DNA from: an uncultured Lachnospiraceae bacterium | GTDB taxonomy: Bacteria > Bacillota > Clostridia > Lachnospirales > Lachnospiraceae | Length of the DNA: 64,000 bases | Assembly: GCA_902493385.1 (NCBI GenBank) | Contig: CABUPO010000001.1 | Location: 310,001 to 374,000 of the forward strand | Direction: 5' to 3' | In this document: positions 51,647 to 61,220 of the stretch, one piece after another | How positions within the stretch are numbered: position 1 is the first letter of the stretch | How the letters are laid out: each line of letters begins with the position of its first letter | Translations under genes and position numbers: made by a program | Notes under the pieces: model-generated | What the model was told of the DNA's origin: nothing | Databases searched by the model: none | Seen by the model: the letters and a program-made list of their open reading frames with translations, nothing else

Positions 51647-53728
51647 TTAATCAATAATTTCAAAATCTTTACCTGTATCATACAAATTACCCATACATCT
51701 GATATACAAATGATATCTGTCTTTCTTCAGGGAATCAATACCAATAGACATATGATAACCGTAATTATAAAAAATTGCAAGCAGTTCCTGCTTAGTATCT
51801 GTATTATCATATACGTATGTGTGATTTTCGCCTACAAAATACAGCTGGTTCACAATATGGTCTATACTATACATAAGAAGCGCTTTGCCGTTAAGACTAA
51901 ATGAGGTTTTGGCAATCCTCTCAGTATGGTCAAGCTCCTCCCATACTTTTCCCGCCATAAGCTTCTCCCATTCAGCTTCCTTTTCTTTACGGGTTTTCAT
52001 CTTGCGTTCTTCTTTTTCGACTTTTGGTTCCTGCTGTATATCTTTAAAGGAAATTACAAGCGCACCGGATACGTCTATACTTTCACATTCTTTTGGACAT
52101 TTATACGCCCCTGTATATACAGGATTAGTTCCAATCCTTTCAGCCATCGAATAAAAATCAAATTCAAAAGGATACGCCCTGTAAAATTTATTCCTGATTC
52201 CAAGAAGATAATTAAGCGTTCCATTGGAATAAGTATAATCATATATAAGGGCTTCATGCTTTTTATATTTTTTATTGAGCACTCCGCTCATCATAAGAAA
52301 TCTGTCTTTGTCCCTTGAATATATGGCATTGGACCTTACGGTGGATTTCCTGCTTTCAAATCTTTTATGAAGACGGACTGTCTTTGTTTTGTCATTTACA
52401 AAATAAATATTACCGTATGAGTTCTCATCATCATCAAAATTATCTGTCTGTCTCCTGCTCTGATAATGGTTGTCATATATGATAATACGGGATACATAAG
52501 GGTCGTCCTCAAGCTTTCTTTCAAGCTGATAACTTGCATGCGCCTGATAGAACCATTTAATGTCCTCATGCTCTGGTGTAAGTACATATTTCTCCATAGT
52601 TGTACCTTTCCAGAAATACGGATCTCCAAGTATCCATATAAGCTCATTGGTACTCCAGTTAATTTTAAGAACGCTGTGAAGATTTCTAAGGCATACAAGA
52701 ACCGTATTGTCCTGGCTATTATATGAAACCGTATTCATATGCGCCCAATCCGCACTGTCCTTTACAGAAGGCTCCGTAATGATATCGTCCATCCCAAGCA
52801 TCTTAATAATCTGTCCTGTATTCCTGTCCACCTCTGCAACTGCGTCTTCACAATAATTAATAAGCGTGCTGGTTGCTATAATAAGGTTGCCGTCCGGACC
52901 AATTTCATATACGTCATGGTGAATACCGTTCTTAACATTTAATGTTCTTCTTACTCTTCCCCACAAGTCCATCTCATATGAACGTGACGAATGAGGAACT
53001 CCAAAAGATGCCGTACAGATTCCCCTGTCGCAATGAAGAAGCCGCCCGTTCGTCAAAGGAAATACGCCATAATTTTTACTTGGCTTCCTTATATAATACC
53101 TGACGTTACCTTTTGAATCTATAATACACGGAAACCATACGTCTACTCCAGATATATAATAAAACTGATATGCAGATTCATTATGCTTTTCTAAAACTTT
53201 ACTGAGATTCTGCAAAGATACCGGAAGCGTTCCTGTTTCAATCTGAAAATGAATGCGCTTTACTCTCCTTCTTCCGTTGTAAAGCTCTATATATATATCA
53301 TTAATTCTTTCAGCGAACAATCCTACAATCGGTATTCTATGCCTTGTCGCCGGAGGAAGCTCTCCTTTAACCAGAATATCTTCACTTCCACCAACCTTAA
53401 CCTTAACGCTAAGAGGTTTTTTAGATGTAAAAACAGCCATAGCAGAAAGCGGCACATATCCATAAGGGTCTTTTATTACAAGAATATTATCAGGAGTATA
53501 ATCCTGCGGTTTTGCAAGCTCGTCTATAACACGTTCTCTTGCGATAGTCTGGATCTCTATTTCTTTCGCATCAGGTATGCCGTCTGAACGTGCTTTTCTT
53601 GTTTCATCAATAATTTTCTGTACATAATACTCTGTACGTTCATTAATATAGTCCTCCGATGCAAAAGTAACATTATCAATACGGTCCTTTTTCAGCCCGA
53701 GTCGTTCAAGTGTTCCTGCTACATCCAC
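51647..53728 (-). CDS. Arylsulfate sulfotransferase (ASST family)
   Basis: This 693-residue protein has an N-terminal beta-sandwich domain (about 75-165) and a six-bladed propeller of the arylsulfotransferase family (about 180-570). Residues matching the E. coli ASST active site are His271 (GIHHDVYE), His330 (DWAHMN), Arg348 (CLRN) and His397 (QAHASY). ASST moves sulfate from one phenolic sulfate to another without PAPS. A charged, Lys/Glu-rich insert lies at about 563-600. There is no signal peptide, unlike periplasmic ASST of Gram-negatives. The GTG at 53728 follows GGAGG by 8 bases. It is first in an operon with cysD and cysNC. Confidence 0.85.
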   Translation of the reverse strand: MDVAGTLERLGLKKDRIDNVTFASEDYINERTEYYVQKIIDETRKARSDGIPDAKEIEIQTIARERVIDELAKPQDYTPDNILVIKDPYGYVPLSAMAVFTSKKPLSVKVKVGGSEDILVKGELPPATRHRIPIVGLFAERINDIYIELYNGRRRVKRIHFQIETGTLPVSLQNLSKVLEKHNESAYQFYYISGVDVWFPCIIDSKGNVRYYIRKPSKNYGVFPLTNGRLLHCDRGICTASFGVPHSSRSYEMDLWGRVRRTLNVKNGIHHDVYEIGPDGNLIIATSTLINYCEDAVAEVDRNTGQIIKMLGMDDIITEPSVKDSADWAHMNTVSYNSQDNTVLVCLRNLHSVLKINWSTNELIWILGDPYFWKGTTMEKYVLTPEHEDIKWFYQAHASYQLERKLEDDPYVSRIIIYDNHYQSRRQTDNFDDDENSYGNIYFVNDKTKTVRLHKRFESRKSTVRSNAIYSRDKDRFLMMSGVLNKKYKKHEALIYDYTYSNGTLNYLLGIRNKFYRAYPFEFDFYSMAERIGTNPVYTGAYKCPKECESIDVSGALVISFKDIQQEPKVEKEERKMKTRKEKEAEWEKLMAGKVWEELDHTERIAKTSFSLNGKALLMYSIDHIVNQLYFVGENHTYVYDNTDTKQELLAIFYNYGYHMSIGIDSLKKDRYHLYIRCMGNLYDTGKDFEIID

Positions 53729-53846
53729 AATATTATCCTCCGTTTCGATTAATGCGTTACTGTATATAATGTTACAATTATATTACAATTTAAACACATT
53801 TTAAAGATAGTATATGGTAATATTTTGTCTGTTTTCCAATTCAATC

Positions 53847-53886
53847 AGTATATTTTTTCGTCAAAATAAAGTCAATTATGTGTCAA
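53847..53886 (-). promoter_or_regulatory. Promoter of the sulfotransferase-cysDNC operon with three 11-bp-spaced TTGAC repeats
   Basis: Read leftward, TTGACT (53875-53870) and TATACT (53852-53847) are exactly 17 bases apart. TTGAC occurs three times, at 53886-53882, 53875-53871 and 53864-53860, with an exact 11-bp period. A leader of about 110 bases precedes the GTG start. The repeats suggest a response-regulator type of direct-repeat operator. Confidence 0.7.
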
Positions 53887-53898
53887 TACAGCAATCTT

Positions 53899-55668
53899 TT
53901 ATAACCACTGCGACATATACATTTTATAGTAAAGTCCTTTTTTCTCAATCAGCTCATTATGAGTTCCGCTTTCCTCCAAAGTTCCGTTATTAATAACGAG
54001 TATACAGTCTGCGTTACGTATTGTCGAAAGCCTGTGGGCTATTACAAAACAAGTCTTTCCCTTCATAAGCGCAAACATAGCCTTTTGAATTTCCTTTTCT
54101 GTTCTCGTATCAACATTGGAGGTAGCCTCGTCTAAAATGAGAATGTTGGAATTAACAAGCATCGCTCTGGCTATAGTTATAAGCTGCTTCTGGCCTTTTG
54201 ATATGTTGCCGCCGTCTTCGCTTATAACTGTATCGTATCCTTTCGGAAGACTCATTATATATGAATGTATTCTTGCCGCCTTTGCAGCCGCCGTTATTTC
54301 TTCAAATGAAGCGTCTTCTTTTGCATAAGCGATATTATCCTTTATTGTACCTTCAAACACCCATGTATCCTGCAGCACCATCGTATATGCGCGCCTCAGC
54401 TCTTCTCTTTTAATATTTTTAATATCTATTCCGTCAATTAATATTTCTCCGCTGTCCGCATCATAAAATCTCATAAGAAGATTAATAATTGTCGTCTTTC
54501 CCGCACCTGTCTCGCCTACTATTGCGGTTATGCTTCCCGGCGCGGCGTTTACATTCATTTTCTTAAGAACCGGTTTAGTTTTATCATATCCAAATGTCAC
54601 ATTTTTTACGCACACTTCACCTTTAATATCACTAAAATGCACCGCATCCGGCACATCGGGAGCTTCTTCTTTTTCATCAAGCAGCCTGAATACTCTTTCT
54701 CCCGCCGCAAGCGCCGATAGTATTTCATTGTACATATTGGCGATTTCATTTACAGGCCCTGAAAATTTCCTCGAATACAGCACAAATGATGATATCTGCC
54801 CTATCGTTACCAAATTATAAAGGTAAAAAACCGCGCCCGACACTGCTACAAGCGCAAGCGAAAGGTTATTAATAAATCCGACGCTTGGACCGATTATCGT
54901 TCCATAATAGTCCGCGTCAAAAAAGGCATCCGCCGCCTCAGTATTTATTTTATCAAAATCACTTATAACCCCTTCTTCATGCGCATAAGCCTGTATTGTT
55001 TTATGCCCGGAGAACATTTCCTCTGAAAATCCATTTAAGCTTCCGTATTTTTTTGAGCGTTTTGCAAAAAGAGGCCTGGTTTTTTTAGTCATATATCCTG
55101 TATATACAACAGAAAGCGGAAGCGTCACAAATACGCTGATAACAAGCTTGGGACTTATATATATCATCATTCCAAGCGAACACAGCACGGTAATAAAGCT
55201 GGACGCTATCTGAACGACGTCCGTTGAAAGCGACGTATTAATAACGTCTATGTCATACGACACGCGGCTTATAATATCTCCTGTCTGATTAACGTCATAA
55301 TATCCCACAGGCAGCTTTGTCAGCTTGTCAAAGACCTCTTTGCGCATCTGATTAGATATACGTCTTCCCATTACTATCATAAGCGACGAAAGAATATACG
55401 CCATAACGGCCGACGCGGCGTAAAACAGAAGCATAAGCCCCGCATAATAATATACTTTTGAAAAATCAACGTTTCCTTTGCCTTTTGCTATTACATCTAT
55501 CGCTTTACCCGAAAGGCTTGGCCCTATAAGCGCAAATACATTAGAAAAAACAGACAGAAAAACCGATACCACTGCCAAAAGCCTGAATTTCCATATATAT
55601 TTTAAAAGCCTGCTTACTGCCTTTTTTGCATCCTTTGGTTTATCCGTTTTTGTACTGAACGGCGGCAC
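53899..55668 (-). CDS. ABC exporter half-transporter B (membrane domain fused to ATPase)
   Basis: This 589-residue protein has six membrane spans (about 25-320) and a nucleotide-binding domain (345-589) with Walker A GETGAGKTT, Walker B ILILDEATSN and H-loop IAHRLST. The signature motif is ISKGQ rather than LSGGQ, as often seen in one half of a heterodimer. It is encoded 17 bases after a second half-transporter, and the two should pair. The GTG start at 55668 follows GGAGG by 7 bases. Multidrug or lipid export is typical of the family; the substrate is unknown. Confidence 0.9.
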   Translation of the reverse strand: MPPFSTKTDKPKDAKKAVSRLLKYIWKFRLLAVVSVFLSVFSNVFALIGPSLSGKAIDVIAKGKGNVDFSKVYYYAGLMLLFYAASAVMAYILSSLMIVMGRRISNQMRKEVFDKLTKLPVGYYDVNQTGDIISRVSYDIDVINTSLSTDVVQIASSFITVLCSLGMMIYISPKLVISVFVTLPLSVVYTGYMTKKTRPLFAKRSKKYGSLNGFSEEMFSGHKTIQAYAHEEGVISDFDKINTEAADAFFDADYYGTIIGPSVGFINNLSLALVAVSGAVFYLYNLVTIGQISSFVLYSRKFSGPVNEIANMYNEILSALAAGERVFRLLDEKEEAPDVPDAVHFSDIKGEVCVKNVTFGYDKTKPVLKKMNVNAAPGSITAIVGETGAGKTTIINLLMRFYDADSGEILIDGIDIKNIKREELRRAYTMVLQDTWVFEGTIKDNIAYAKEDASFEEITAAAKAARIHSYIMSLPKGYDTVISEDGGNISKGQKQLITIARAMLVNSNILILDEATSNVDTRTEKEIQKAMFALMKGKTCFVIAHRLSTIRNADCILVINNGTLEESGTHNELIEKKGLYYKMYMSQWL

Positions 55669-55685
55669 ACAATCACCTCCTGCTG

Positions 55686-57401
55686 TTATTCAAACGCGCC
55701 CATCTGCGACATGTAAATATCTTTATATACCCCGCATGAATTAAGAAGCTCTTCATGCGTTCCCTGACTTATTATCCTGCCCTCATCCATAACAATAATA
55801 TGAGACATATCTTTCACCGAGCTGATACGCTGGGCAATGGTTATCTTAGTTATTCTGCCGTAATTATTTTCTATATTACTTCTAATGGCTGCATCTGTCT
55901 TATAATCAAGCGCGCTTGAGGAATCATCAAAAACAAGTACATCAGGTTCTTTCGCAAGAGCCCTTGCAATAAGAAGACGCTGCCTTTGTCCTCCGCTTAA
56001 ATTCATCCCTTTTATGGTTGCCACATAATCATAACCGTTATCAAGCGTATCAATGTATGATGAAAGCATAGCAGTATCCGCAGCCAGTTTTACCTTATCC
56101 ATGCTTATATTTCTTCCGAAGCTGATATTTTCATATATTGTATCATTAAATATAGTATCATTCTGGAATACTACGCCGAACCTGTCTCTTATATTATGAA
56201 GCGACATGCTTTTTATATCTTTGCCGTGTATGCGTATAACGCCGTCATCCACATTATAAAATGCAAGCAACAGATTAATAAGCGTCGTCTTTCCACACCC
56301 GGTTGAACCGATTATTCCCAGCGATTCTCCTTTACGTATCTTAAAGCTAATATCTTTTATACTGTCCTCAGCGTTGTCTCCATAACAAAAGCTTACGTTT
56401 TCAAATTCTATTACCGTATCCATATCAGGATATTCTTCGTCCACAGTTTCACGCCTATCCTCTTCTGCCTCCATAACAACAGCAATTCTGTCAGCTGACG
56501 CACCTGCTTTTGAATATTGCATAAATATCCTGTTAATTCCCATAACAGCCTGAAGTATCATATTAAAATATGTTAAAAACGCAAGAATAACTCCCGGTTT
56601 CATACTGCCGTCATTGACCCTGTATGCGCCGATTATAATAATAATCGTAAGGCCCACATTAAGAAACAGATTCATAACAGGGTGAGGAACAGCCATTATC
56701 ATTCCCGCCCTTATATCTGTCTGTGTAAATTCCCTGTTAGCATAATAAAACCGCTTCTTTTCATATTCAGACTTTGACAGAGCCCGTATTATACGCATTC
56801 CGGTTATATTTTCTCTTAATATTCTTACAACATTGTCAAGCTTTTCCTGAACTCTTCTAAAAACCTTTATTCCACGAAACGATACAAATATAGTTATAAA
56901 CGCCATTAGCGGAATAACACACAACAGGACAAGCGCCAGATGATACTCCATTGTCCATGCGACAGCAAGCCCTCCCACAAGTATAATCGGCGCGCGCACT
57001 CCAACCCTCTGTATCATTCCTATAAAGCTTTGGACATTATATGAATCCGACGTCATCCTTGAAATAAGTGAAGGGAGCGAAATTCTATCGAATTCCGCCC
57101 CGCAGAGATATATGGTTTTTCTGAACAAATCGTTCCGCAGAGTATGTATTCCATCCCTTGCAGTCCGCGTTGCCATACGGTTAGCAGTAACGTTACACGT
57201 CCTTACAACAAATGCCAGAATTATCATTGCCGCACCAAGCACAATTACAAGAAGAACCTGTTTATTCGGAGCCGCTTCATCAATCATATATTCTAAAATA
57301 TACGGTATCATAAGCTCAAGAATGACTCCGATAAACTTAAGCGCCATAGTTAATGTAATCCTGACTCTGTATGGCTTCATATATTTTAAAATCAACTTCA
57401 T
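55686..57401 (-). CDS. ABC exporter half-transporter A (membrane domain fused to ATPase)
   Basis: This 571-residue half-transporter has six spans (1-310) and an ATPase domain (335-571) with Walker A GSTGCGKTT, signature LSGGQRQR, Walker B VLVFDDSSSALD and the switch region IAQRISS. Asp in place of the catalytic Glu after Walker B (FDDSS) and Gln in place of His in the H-loop mark this as the degenerate site partner of an asymmetric heterodimer. It overlaps the symporter gene upstream by 4 bases. Confidence 0.9.
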   Translation of the reverse strand: MKLILKYMKPYRVRITLTMALKFIGVILELMIPYILEYMIDEAAPNKQVLLVIVLGAAMIILAFVVRTCNVTANRMATRTARDGIHTLRNDLFRKTIYLCGAEFDRISLPSLISRMTSDSYNVQSFIGMIQRVGVRAPIILVGGLAVAWTMEYHLALVLLCVIPLMAFITIFVSFRGIKVFRRVQEKLDNVVRILRENITGMRIIRALSKSEYEKKRFYYANREFTQTDIRAGMIMAVPHPVMNLFLNVGLTIIIIIGAYRVNDGSMKPGVILAFLTYFNMILQAVMGINRIFMQYSKAGASADRIAVVMEAEEDRRETVDEEYPDMDTVIEFENVSFCYGDNAEDSIKDISFKIRKGESLGIIGSTGCGKTTLINLLLAFYNVDDGVIRIHGKDIKSMSLHNIRDRFGVVFQNDTIFNDTIYENISFGRNISMDKVKLAADTAMLSSYIDTLDNGYDYVATIKGMNLSGGQRQRLLIARALAKEPDVLVFDDSSSALDYKTDAAIRSNIENNYGRITKITIAQRISSVKDMSHIIVMDEGRIISQGTHEELLNSCGVYKDIYMSQMGAFE

Positions 57402-59089
57402 TTTTTCTTTGCCTCAAGCTTTTCTGCTTTTATGACCTTTTGGAAATCATTAACTTCTTTAGCTATAACCCCGCTTAATGCGATAAGGCATATAAGGTTC
57501 GGAACTGCCATAAGAGCATTGGCTATATCTGAAAAGCTCCATGCGATATCAAGAGCAACCGTTGCTCCTACATATACGATAAGTGAAAATACTATTCTGT
57601 ATATCATATTAAACTTCGGACCCTTAAACAGATACTCAAACGCCTTCTCGCCATGATACTCCCAGCCTAAAATTGTAGAAAATGCAAAAAGCGCAATTCC
57701 TATACAGATAAGCCATGCGCCAAGTCTGCCAAGAACGCTTTCAAAAGCAAGAATTGTAAGCGGCGCACCCTTTACAAGGTCTTTTCGTATATAACTGCCG
57801 TCTTCACCATAAAGGTAATGGTTTCCTGATGCATCTGTCCATGTTCCCGCAATACTGCCTGACGCCATATCTGCCAAAGCTTCTCCTTCACTCAGGCTGT
57901 CTGAAGCAACGGGCTTCAGAACAGTTTTGGCAGAGTTCTCATCTGTAAGAATAAGCTCTCCGTCATATAATTCGTATGTATATGATTCGTTTACCGCTTT
58001 ATCATCATTATCCGCAGCTGTGGTAACAATCTGATTACCGGCTGCTGCATATGTTCCCTTTACCGCCGTTTCCGTTGTGCCGAGAACTCCTGAGCTTGCA
58101 ATGCATAAGCCTGTTATTGTACATACAACGATTGTATCCCAAAAAGTACCAGTCATATTAATATAGCCCTGTCTTACCGGATTGTCCGTCGTAGCTGCCG
58201 CTGCGGTAATAGCTGCCGAGCCCATACCTGCCTCGTTAGAAAATACTCCTCTTGCAACTCCGAAGCGCATTCCGTTCATAATCGCAGCCGTTATCGTTCC
58301 ACAAAGTCCGCCGCCTACAGCCTTAACGCTGAACGCCATCTTAAATATCATTGCAACTCCTGCAGGAACATTAGCAATATTACCGATAATAACTATAAGC
58401 CCTGCGATAATATAAAAAACTGCCATAAACGGAACTACAACCGAAGACACTTTTGAAATAGTCTTAATACCGCCAACTATAATAATCAGAGAAATCACAG
58501 TAAGAATAATTCCTGTTACATGTACCGGTATATTAAATGTACTGTAAAGAGAGTCAGAAATAGAATTGGCCTGCGTAAGATTTCCTATTCCAAACGAAGC
58601 TATAACGGCAAACAGCGCAAACAGCCATCCAAGCACGGCGCCGACTTTTTTATGCTTAAACCCTTTTTTCATTGTATACATCGGTCCGCCGGACATCTCG
58701 CCCTTTTCATTGACCTCTCTGTACTTGATTGCAAGCATACATTCACTGAATTTTGAAGTCAGTCCAAAGCATGCTGATATCCACATCCATACAAGCGCCC
58801 CCGGTCCGCCGGAAACCATTGCGGTTGCTACGCCGACTATATTACCCGTTCCAATCGTTGCCGCAAGCGCAGTTGTAAGCGCCGAGAACGGTGAAATATC
58901 TCCGGTACCGATATTTTTCTTTCTTGAATCACTGCTTAATGTTTTCTTTATAGCATAACCAAGGTTGCGCCAGGGCAGAAACTTAAGTCTGATTGTAAGA
59001 AAAATTCCGGTGCCCACCAAAAGAATCAGCATAACCGGACCCCACACAAAATCATCAATAACCGTCAAAATGTCAGATAATGTTTTCAT
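57398..59089 (-). CDS. Alanine/glycine:sodium symporter (AgcS/AlsT family) with inserted domain
   Basis: This 563-residue symporter has 10 to 11 spans and the family motifs GTGNIVGVATA, MSGGPMYTM, GVFSNEAGMGSA and WEYHGEKAFEY. It imports alanine or glycine with sodium. Family members have about 450-480 residues; the excess is one hydrophilic insert at about 345-440, which includes a GTWTDASGNHYLY strand pattern like a small lipocalin-type domain. It leads an operon with two ABC exporter genes (4-base overlap). The ATG follows a GAGGAG site. Why an amino acid symporter is paired with an exporter is unclear. Confidence 0.9.
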   Translation of the reverse strand: MKTLSDILTVIDDFVWGPVMLILLVGTGIFLTIRLKFLPWRNLGYAIKKTLSSDSRKKNIGTGDISPFSALTTALAATIGTGNIVGVATAMVSGGPGALVWMWISACFGLTSKFSECMLAIKYREVNEKGEMSGGPMYTMKKGFKHKKVGAVLGWLFALFAVIASFGIGNLTQANSISDSLYSTFNIPVHVTGIILTVISLIIIVGGIKTISKVSSVVVPFMAVFYIIAGLIVIIGNIANVPAGVAMIFKMAFSVKAVGGGLCGTITAAIMNGMRFGVARGVFSNEAGMGSAAITAAAATTDNPVRQGYINMTGTFWDTIVVCTITGLCIASSGVLGTTETAVKGTYAAAGNQIVTTAADNDDKAVNESYTYELYDGELILTDENSAKTVLKPVASDSLSEGEALADMASGSIAGTWTDASGNHYLYGEDGSYIRKDLVKGAPLTILAFESVLGRLGAWLICIGIALFAFSTILGWEYHGEKAFEYLFKGPKFNMIYRIVFSLIVYVGATVALDIAWSFSDIANALMAVPNLICLIALSGVIAKEVNDFQKVIKAEKLEAKKK

Positions 59090-59355
59090 CTTACTTTTCT
59101 CCTCTTTAATTAATATTATAGTTATAAAAACACAAAAATAAATCCCTACTTTACATCATTGTAAGGACTATAATAAGTTTACCGTACATTTAATAATTTA
59201 CAATAAAAATTTTATTACTTTTTTATTACATATTGCATGTTTCGACATCATTCAGATTTTAAGTATTCCCCTTTTTCAATTAATCTGCTATTATTTTATG
59301 TAAAGAAATTGTATATAGTATGTAAATTTCACGCATAACGGAGGTAAATATACAT

Positions 59356-61119
59356 ATGGAAATCGCTAAAATGATTATATCTCTTTTAGGCGGTATCGCT
59401 TTGTTTCTCTTTGGAATGTCTCTTATGGGCGACGGTCTTAAAAAGGTTGCCGGCAATAAGCTTGAGATTATTCTATGGAAATTAACCAATAATCCTTTGA
59501 AGGGGATTCTTCTCGGCACTGCCGTAACAGCTGTAATCCAAAGCTCTTCCGCAACAACTGTTATGGTTGTCGGTTTTGTTAATTCGGGTATGATGAAAGT
59601 TGCCCAGGCAATTGGAATTATTATGGGAGCCAATATAGGTACAAGCATCACCGGCTGGATTCTCTGTATGTCTTACATAGATCCGGACGCCGGAGGCGTC
59701 GCAAGCCTTTTATCAACCGCTACTTTATCCGCCGTTATCGCACTTATCGGTATAATTCTCAGAACCTTCTGCAAAAAAATGACAAACAAAAACCTTGGCA
59801 ATATTATGCTTGGTTTTTCAATACTTATGTTTGGTATGCAGCAGATGAGCGTCGCCGTTTCCCCTCTTAAGGATATTCCTGCCTTTACTGATACATTAAC
59901 AGCTTTTTCCAATCCAATCTTAGGAATACTTATAGGAATACTTATAACTGCAGTACTTCAGAGCGCTTCGGCGTCCGTAGGTATTCTTCAGGCGCTTACA
60001 ATAACAGGGGCGATTACATTTTCAACCGCGCTTCCTATTATAATGGGTATGGGTATAGGCGCCGCAGCTCCGGTTCTTTTATCCGCAATCGGCACTAACA
60101 CCAACGGCAAGCGGACTGCATTCATATATCTGTTCAACGACCTTTTCGGCACCATAATATGGGCCGTAGTATTTTACAGCGTAAACGCATTTGTCCATTT
60201 TGATTTTATGGACATGACAATGAGCCCTGTATCTATTGCTCTTATTAATACAGTCTTCCGTATTGCTACAATACTTGTTCTAAGTCCGTTTATCAAATCG
60301 CTTGAAAAGCTTGTGTGTCTTATTTTTAAAGATAATCCTGAAGACCTTGAGGACATAAAGGATATCGATTTGCTTGAAGAACGCTTTATCGCTCATCCCG
60401 CGCTTGCTATTGAGCAGAGCCGCCAGGCAGTATTTTCAATGGCAAAAAAAGCATATAAAAATGTGCTTAGAGCTACCTCTCTTTTATCCGACTATGACCA
60501 AAAGCGGTATCAGAAGGTATACAGAAAGGAAGACGTTATAGACAAATACGAAGATAAGCTTGGAACCTATCTTGTCAAAATAACCGGCGTAGAACTCAAA
60601 GAATCCCAGACGCGTGATGTTTCATTAATTCTTCATACAATAGGAGATTTTGAACGTATTGGCGACCATGCTGTCAACATTGCCGACCTTGCTTCTGAGC
60701 TTCACGAAAAAAAGGTTAAATTTTCAAAGGAAGCTGTCCGTGAACTGAAAATTCTCCGTTCGGCTATCGCAGATATACTTGATCTTACAATGAGCGCATA
60801 TACTGAAAACGATCTTTCAAAAGCTTTTAAAGTCGAGCCTTTAGAGGAAGTTATAGACCATCTGTGCTATGACCTTAAGGCCCGTCACATAAACCGCGTC
60901 CAGTCAGGCCACTGTACGCTTAATCAGGGATTTATATTCAACGATTTAATTGCCAATTATGAGCGTATAGCGGATTATTGCTCTAACATTGCCGTAGCCA
61001 TGATAGAGCTCAATTCAGATGTATTTGACACTCATGAATATCTTAACTCATTAAAAGAGATTGATAACGCTGAATTCTTAAGATATTACGAGAATTATAA
61101 GAAAATATATGCGATATAA
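59356..61119 (+). CDS. Na/Pi cotransporter family protein with PhoU-like C-terminus
   Basis: This 587-residue protein has the NptA/PNaS inverted repeat (QSSSATTVMVVGFV in the first half, LQSASASVGILQAL in the second), about eight to ten spans to residue 320, then a soluble PhoU-like helical domain (about 345-575, with IGDFERIGDHAVNIADLA and YERIADYCSNIA). It probably imports phosphate with sodium. GGAGG lies upstream of the ATG. It is a single-gene unit. The 266 bases upstream of it, shared with the divergent symporter gene, are AT-rich; I found no confident promoter in them. Confidence 0.9.
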   Translation: MEIAKMIISLLGGIALFLFGMSLMGDGLKKVAGNKLEIILWKLTNNPLKGILLGTAVTAVIQSSSATTVMVVGFVNSGMMKVAQAIGIIMGANIGTSITGWILCMSYIDPDAGGVASLLSTATLSAVIALIGIILRTFCKKMTNKNLGNIMLGFSILMFGMQQMSVAVSPLKDIPAFTDTLTAFSNPILGILIGILITAVLQSASASVGILQALTITGAITFSTALPIIMGMGIGAAAPVLLSAIGTNTNGKRTAFIYLFNDLFGTIIWAVVFYSVNAFVHFDFMDMTMSPVSIALINTVFRIATILVLSPFIKSLEKLVCLIFKDNPEDLEDIKDIDLLEERFIAHPALAIEQSRQAVFSMAKKAYKNVLRATSLLSDYDQKRYQKVYRKEDVIDKYEDKLGTYLVKITGVELKESQTRDVSLILHTIGDFERIGDHAVNIADLASELHEKKVKFSKEAVRELKILRSAIADILDLTMSAYTENDLSKAFKVEPLEEVIDHLCYDLKARHINRVQSGHCTLNQGFIFNDLIANYERIADYCSNIAVAMIELNSDVFDTHEYLNSLKEIDNAEFLRYYENYKKIYAI

Positions 61120-61157
61120 AATATCGCATATATCATCTTTTAATGCAATTTGTTATC

Positions 61158-61204
61158 AGTAAAAAGAGGTTCAGTCTCTTTTTTACTGAGATTGAACCTC
61201 TTTT
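61158..61204. terminator. Two-way terminator with two alternative hairpins
   Basis: A 17-bp stem with one G-T pair (61162-61178 with 61188-61204) lies between the convergent Na/Pi and GH36 genes, with A and T runs at both ends. A second, mutually exclusive stem, CAGTAAAAAGAG (61158-61169) with CTCTTTTTTACTG (61176-61188), shares the left part. Confidence 0.8.
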
Positions 61205-61220
61205 GCTTCCAAGCTTAAGT

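Noticed and set aside
53729..53846. Long leader before the sulfotransferase gene considered as a riboswitch
   Set aside because: I could not recognise conserved riboswitch elements (S-box, SAM or others) or a terminator/antiterminator pair by eye; a covariance-model search would decide.
59090..59355. Short repeats in the AT-rich region between the symporter and Na/Pi genes (for example TTACA-TCAT-TGTAA at about 59152)
   Set aside because: The arms are only 5 bp in very AT-rich DNA and are likely to arise by chance.
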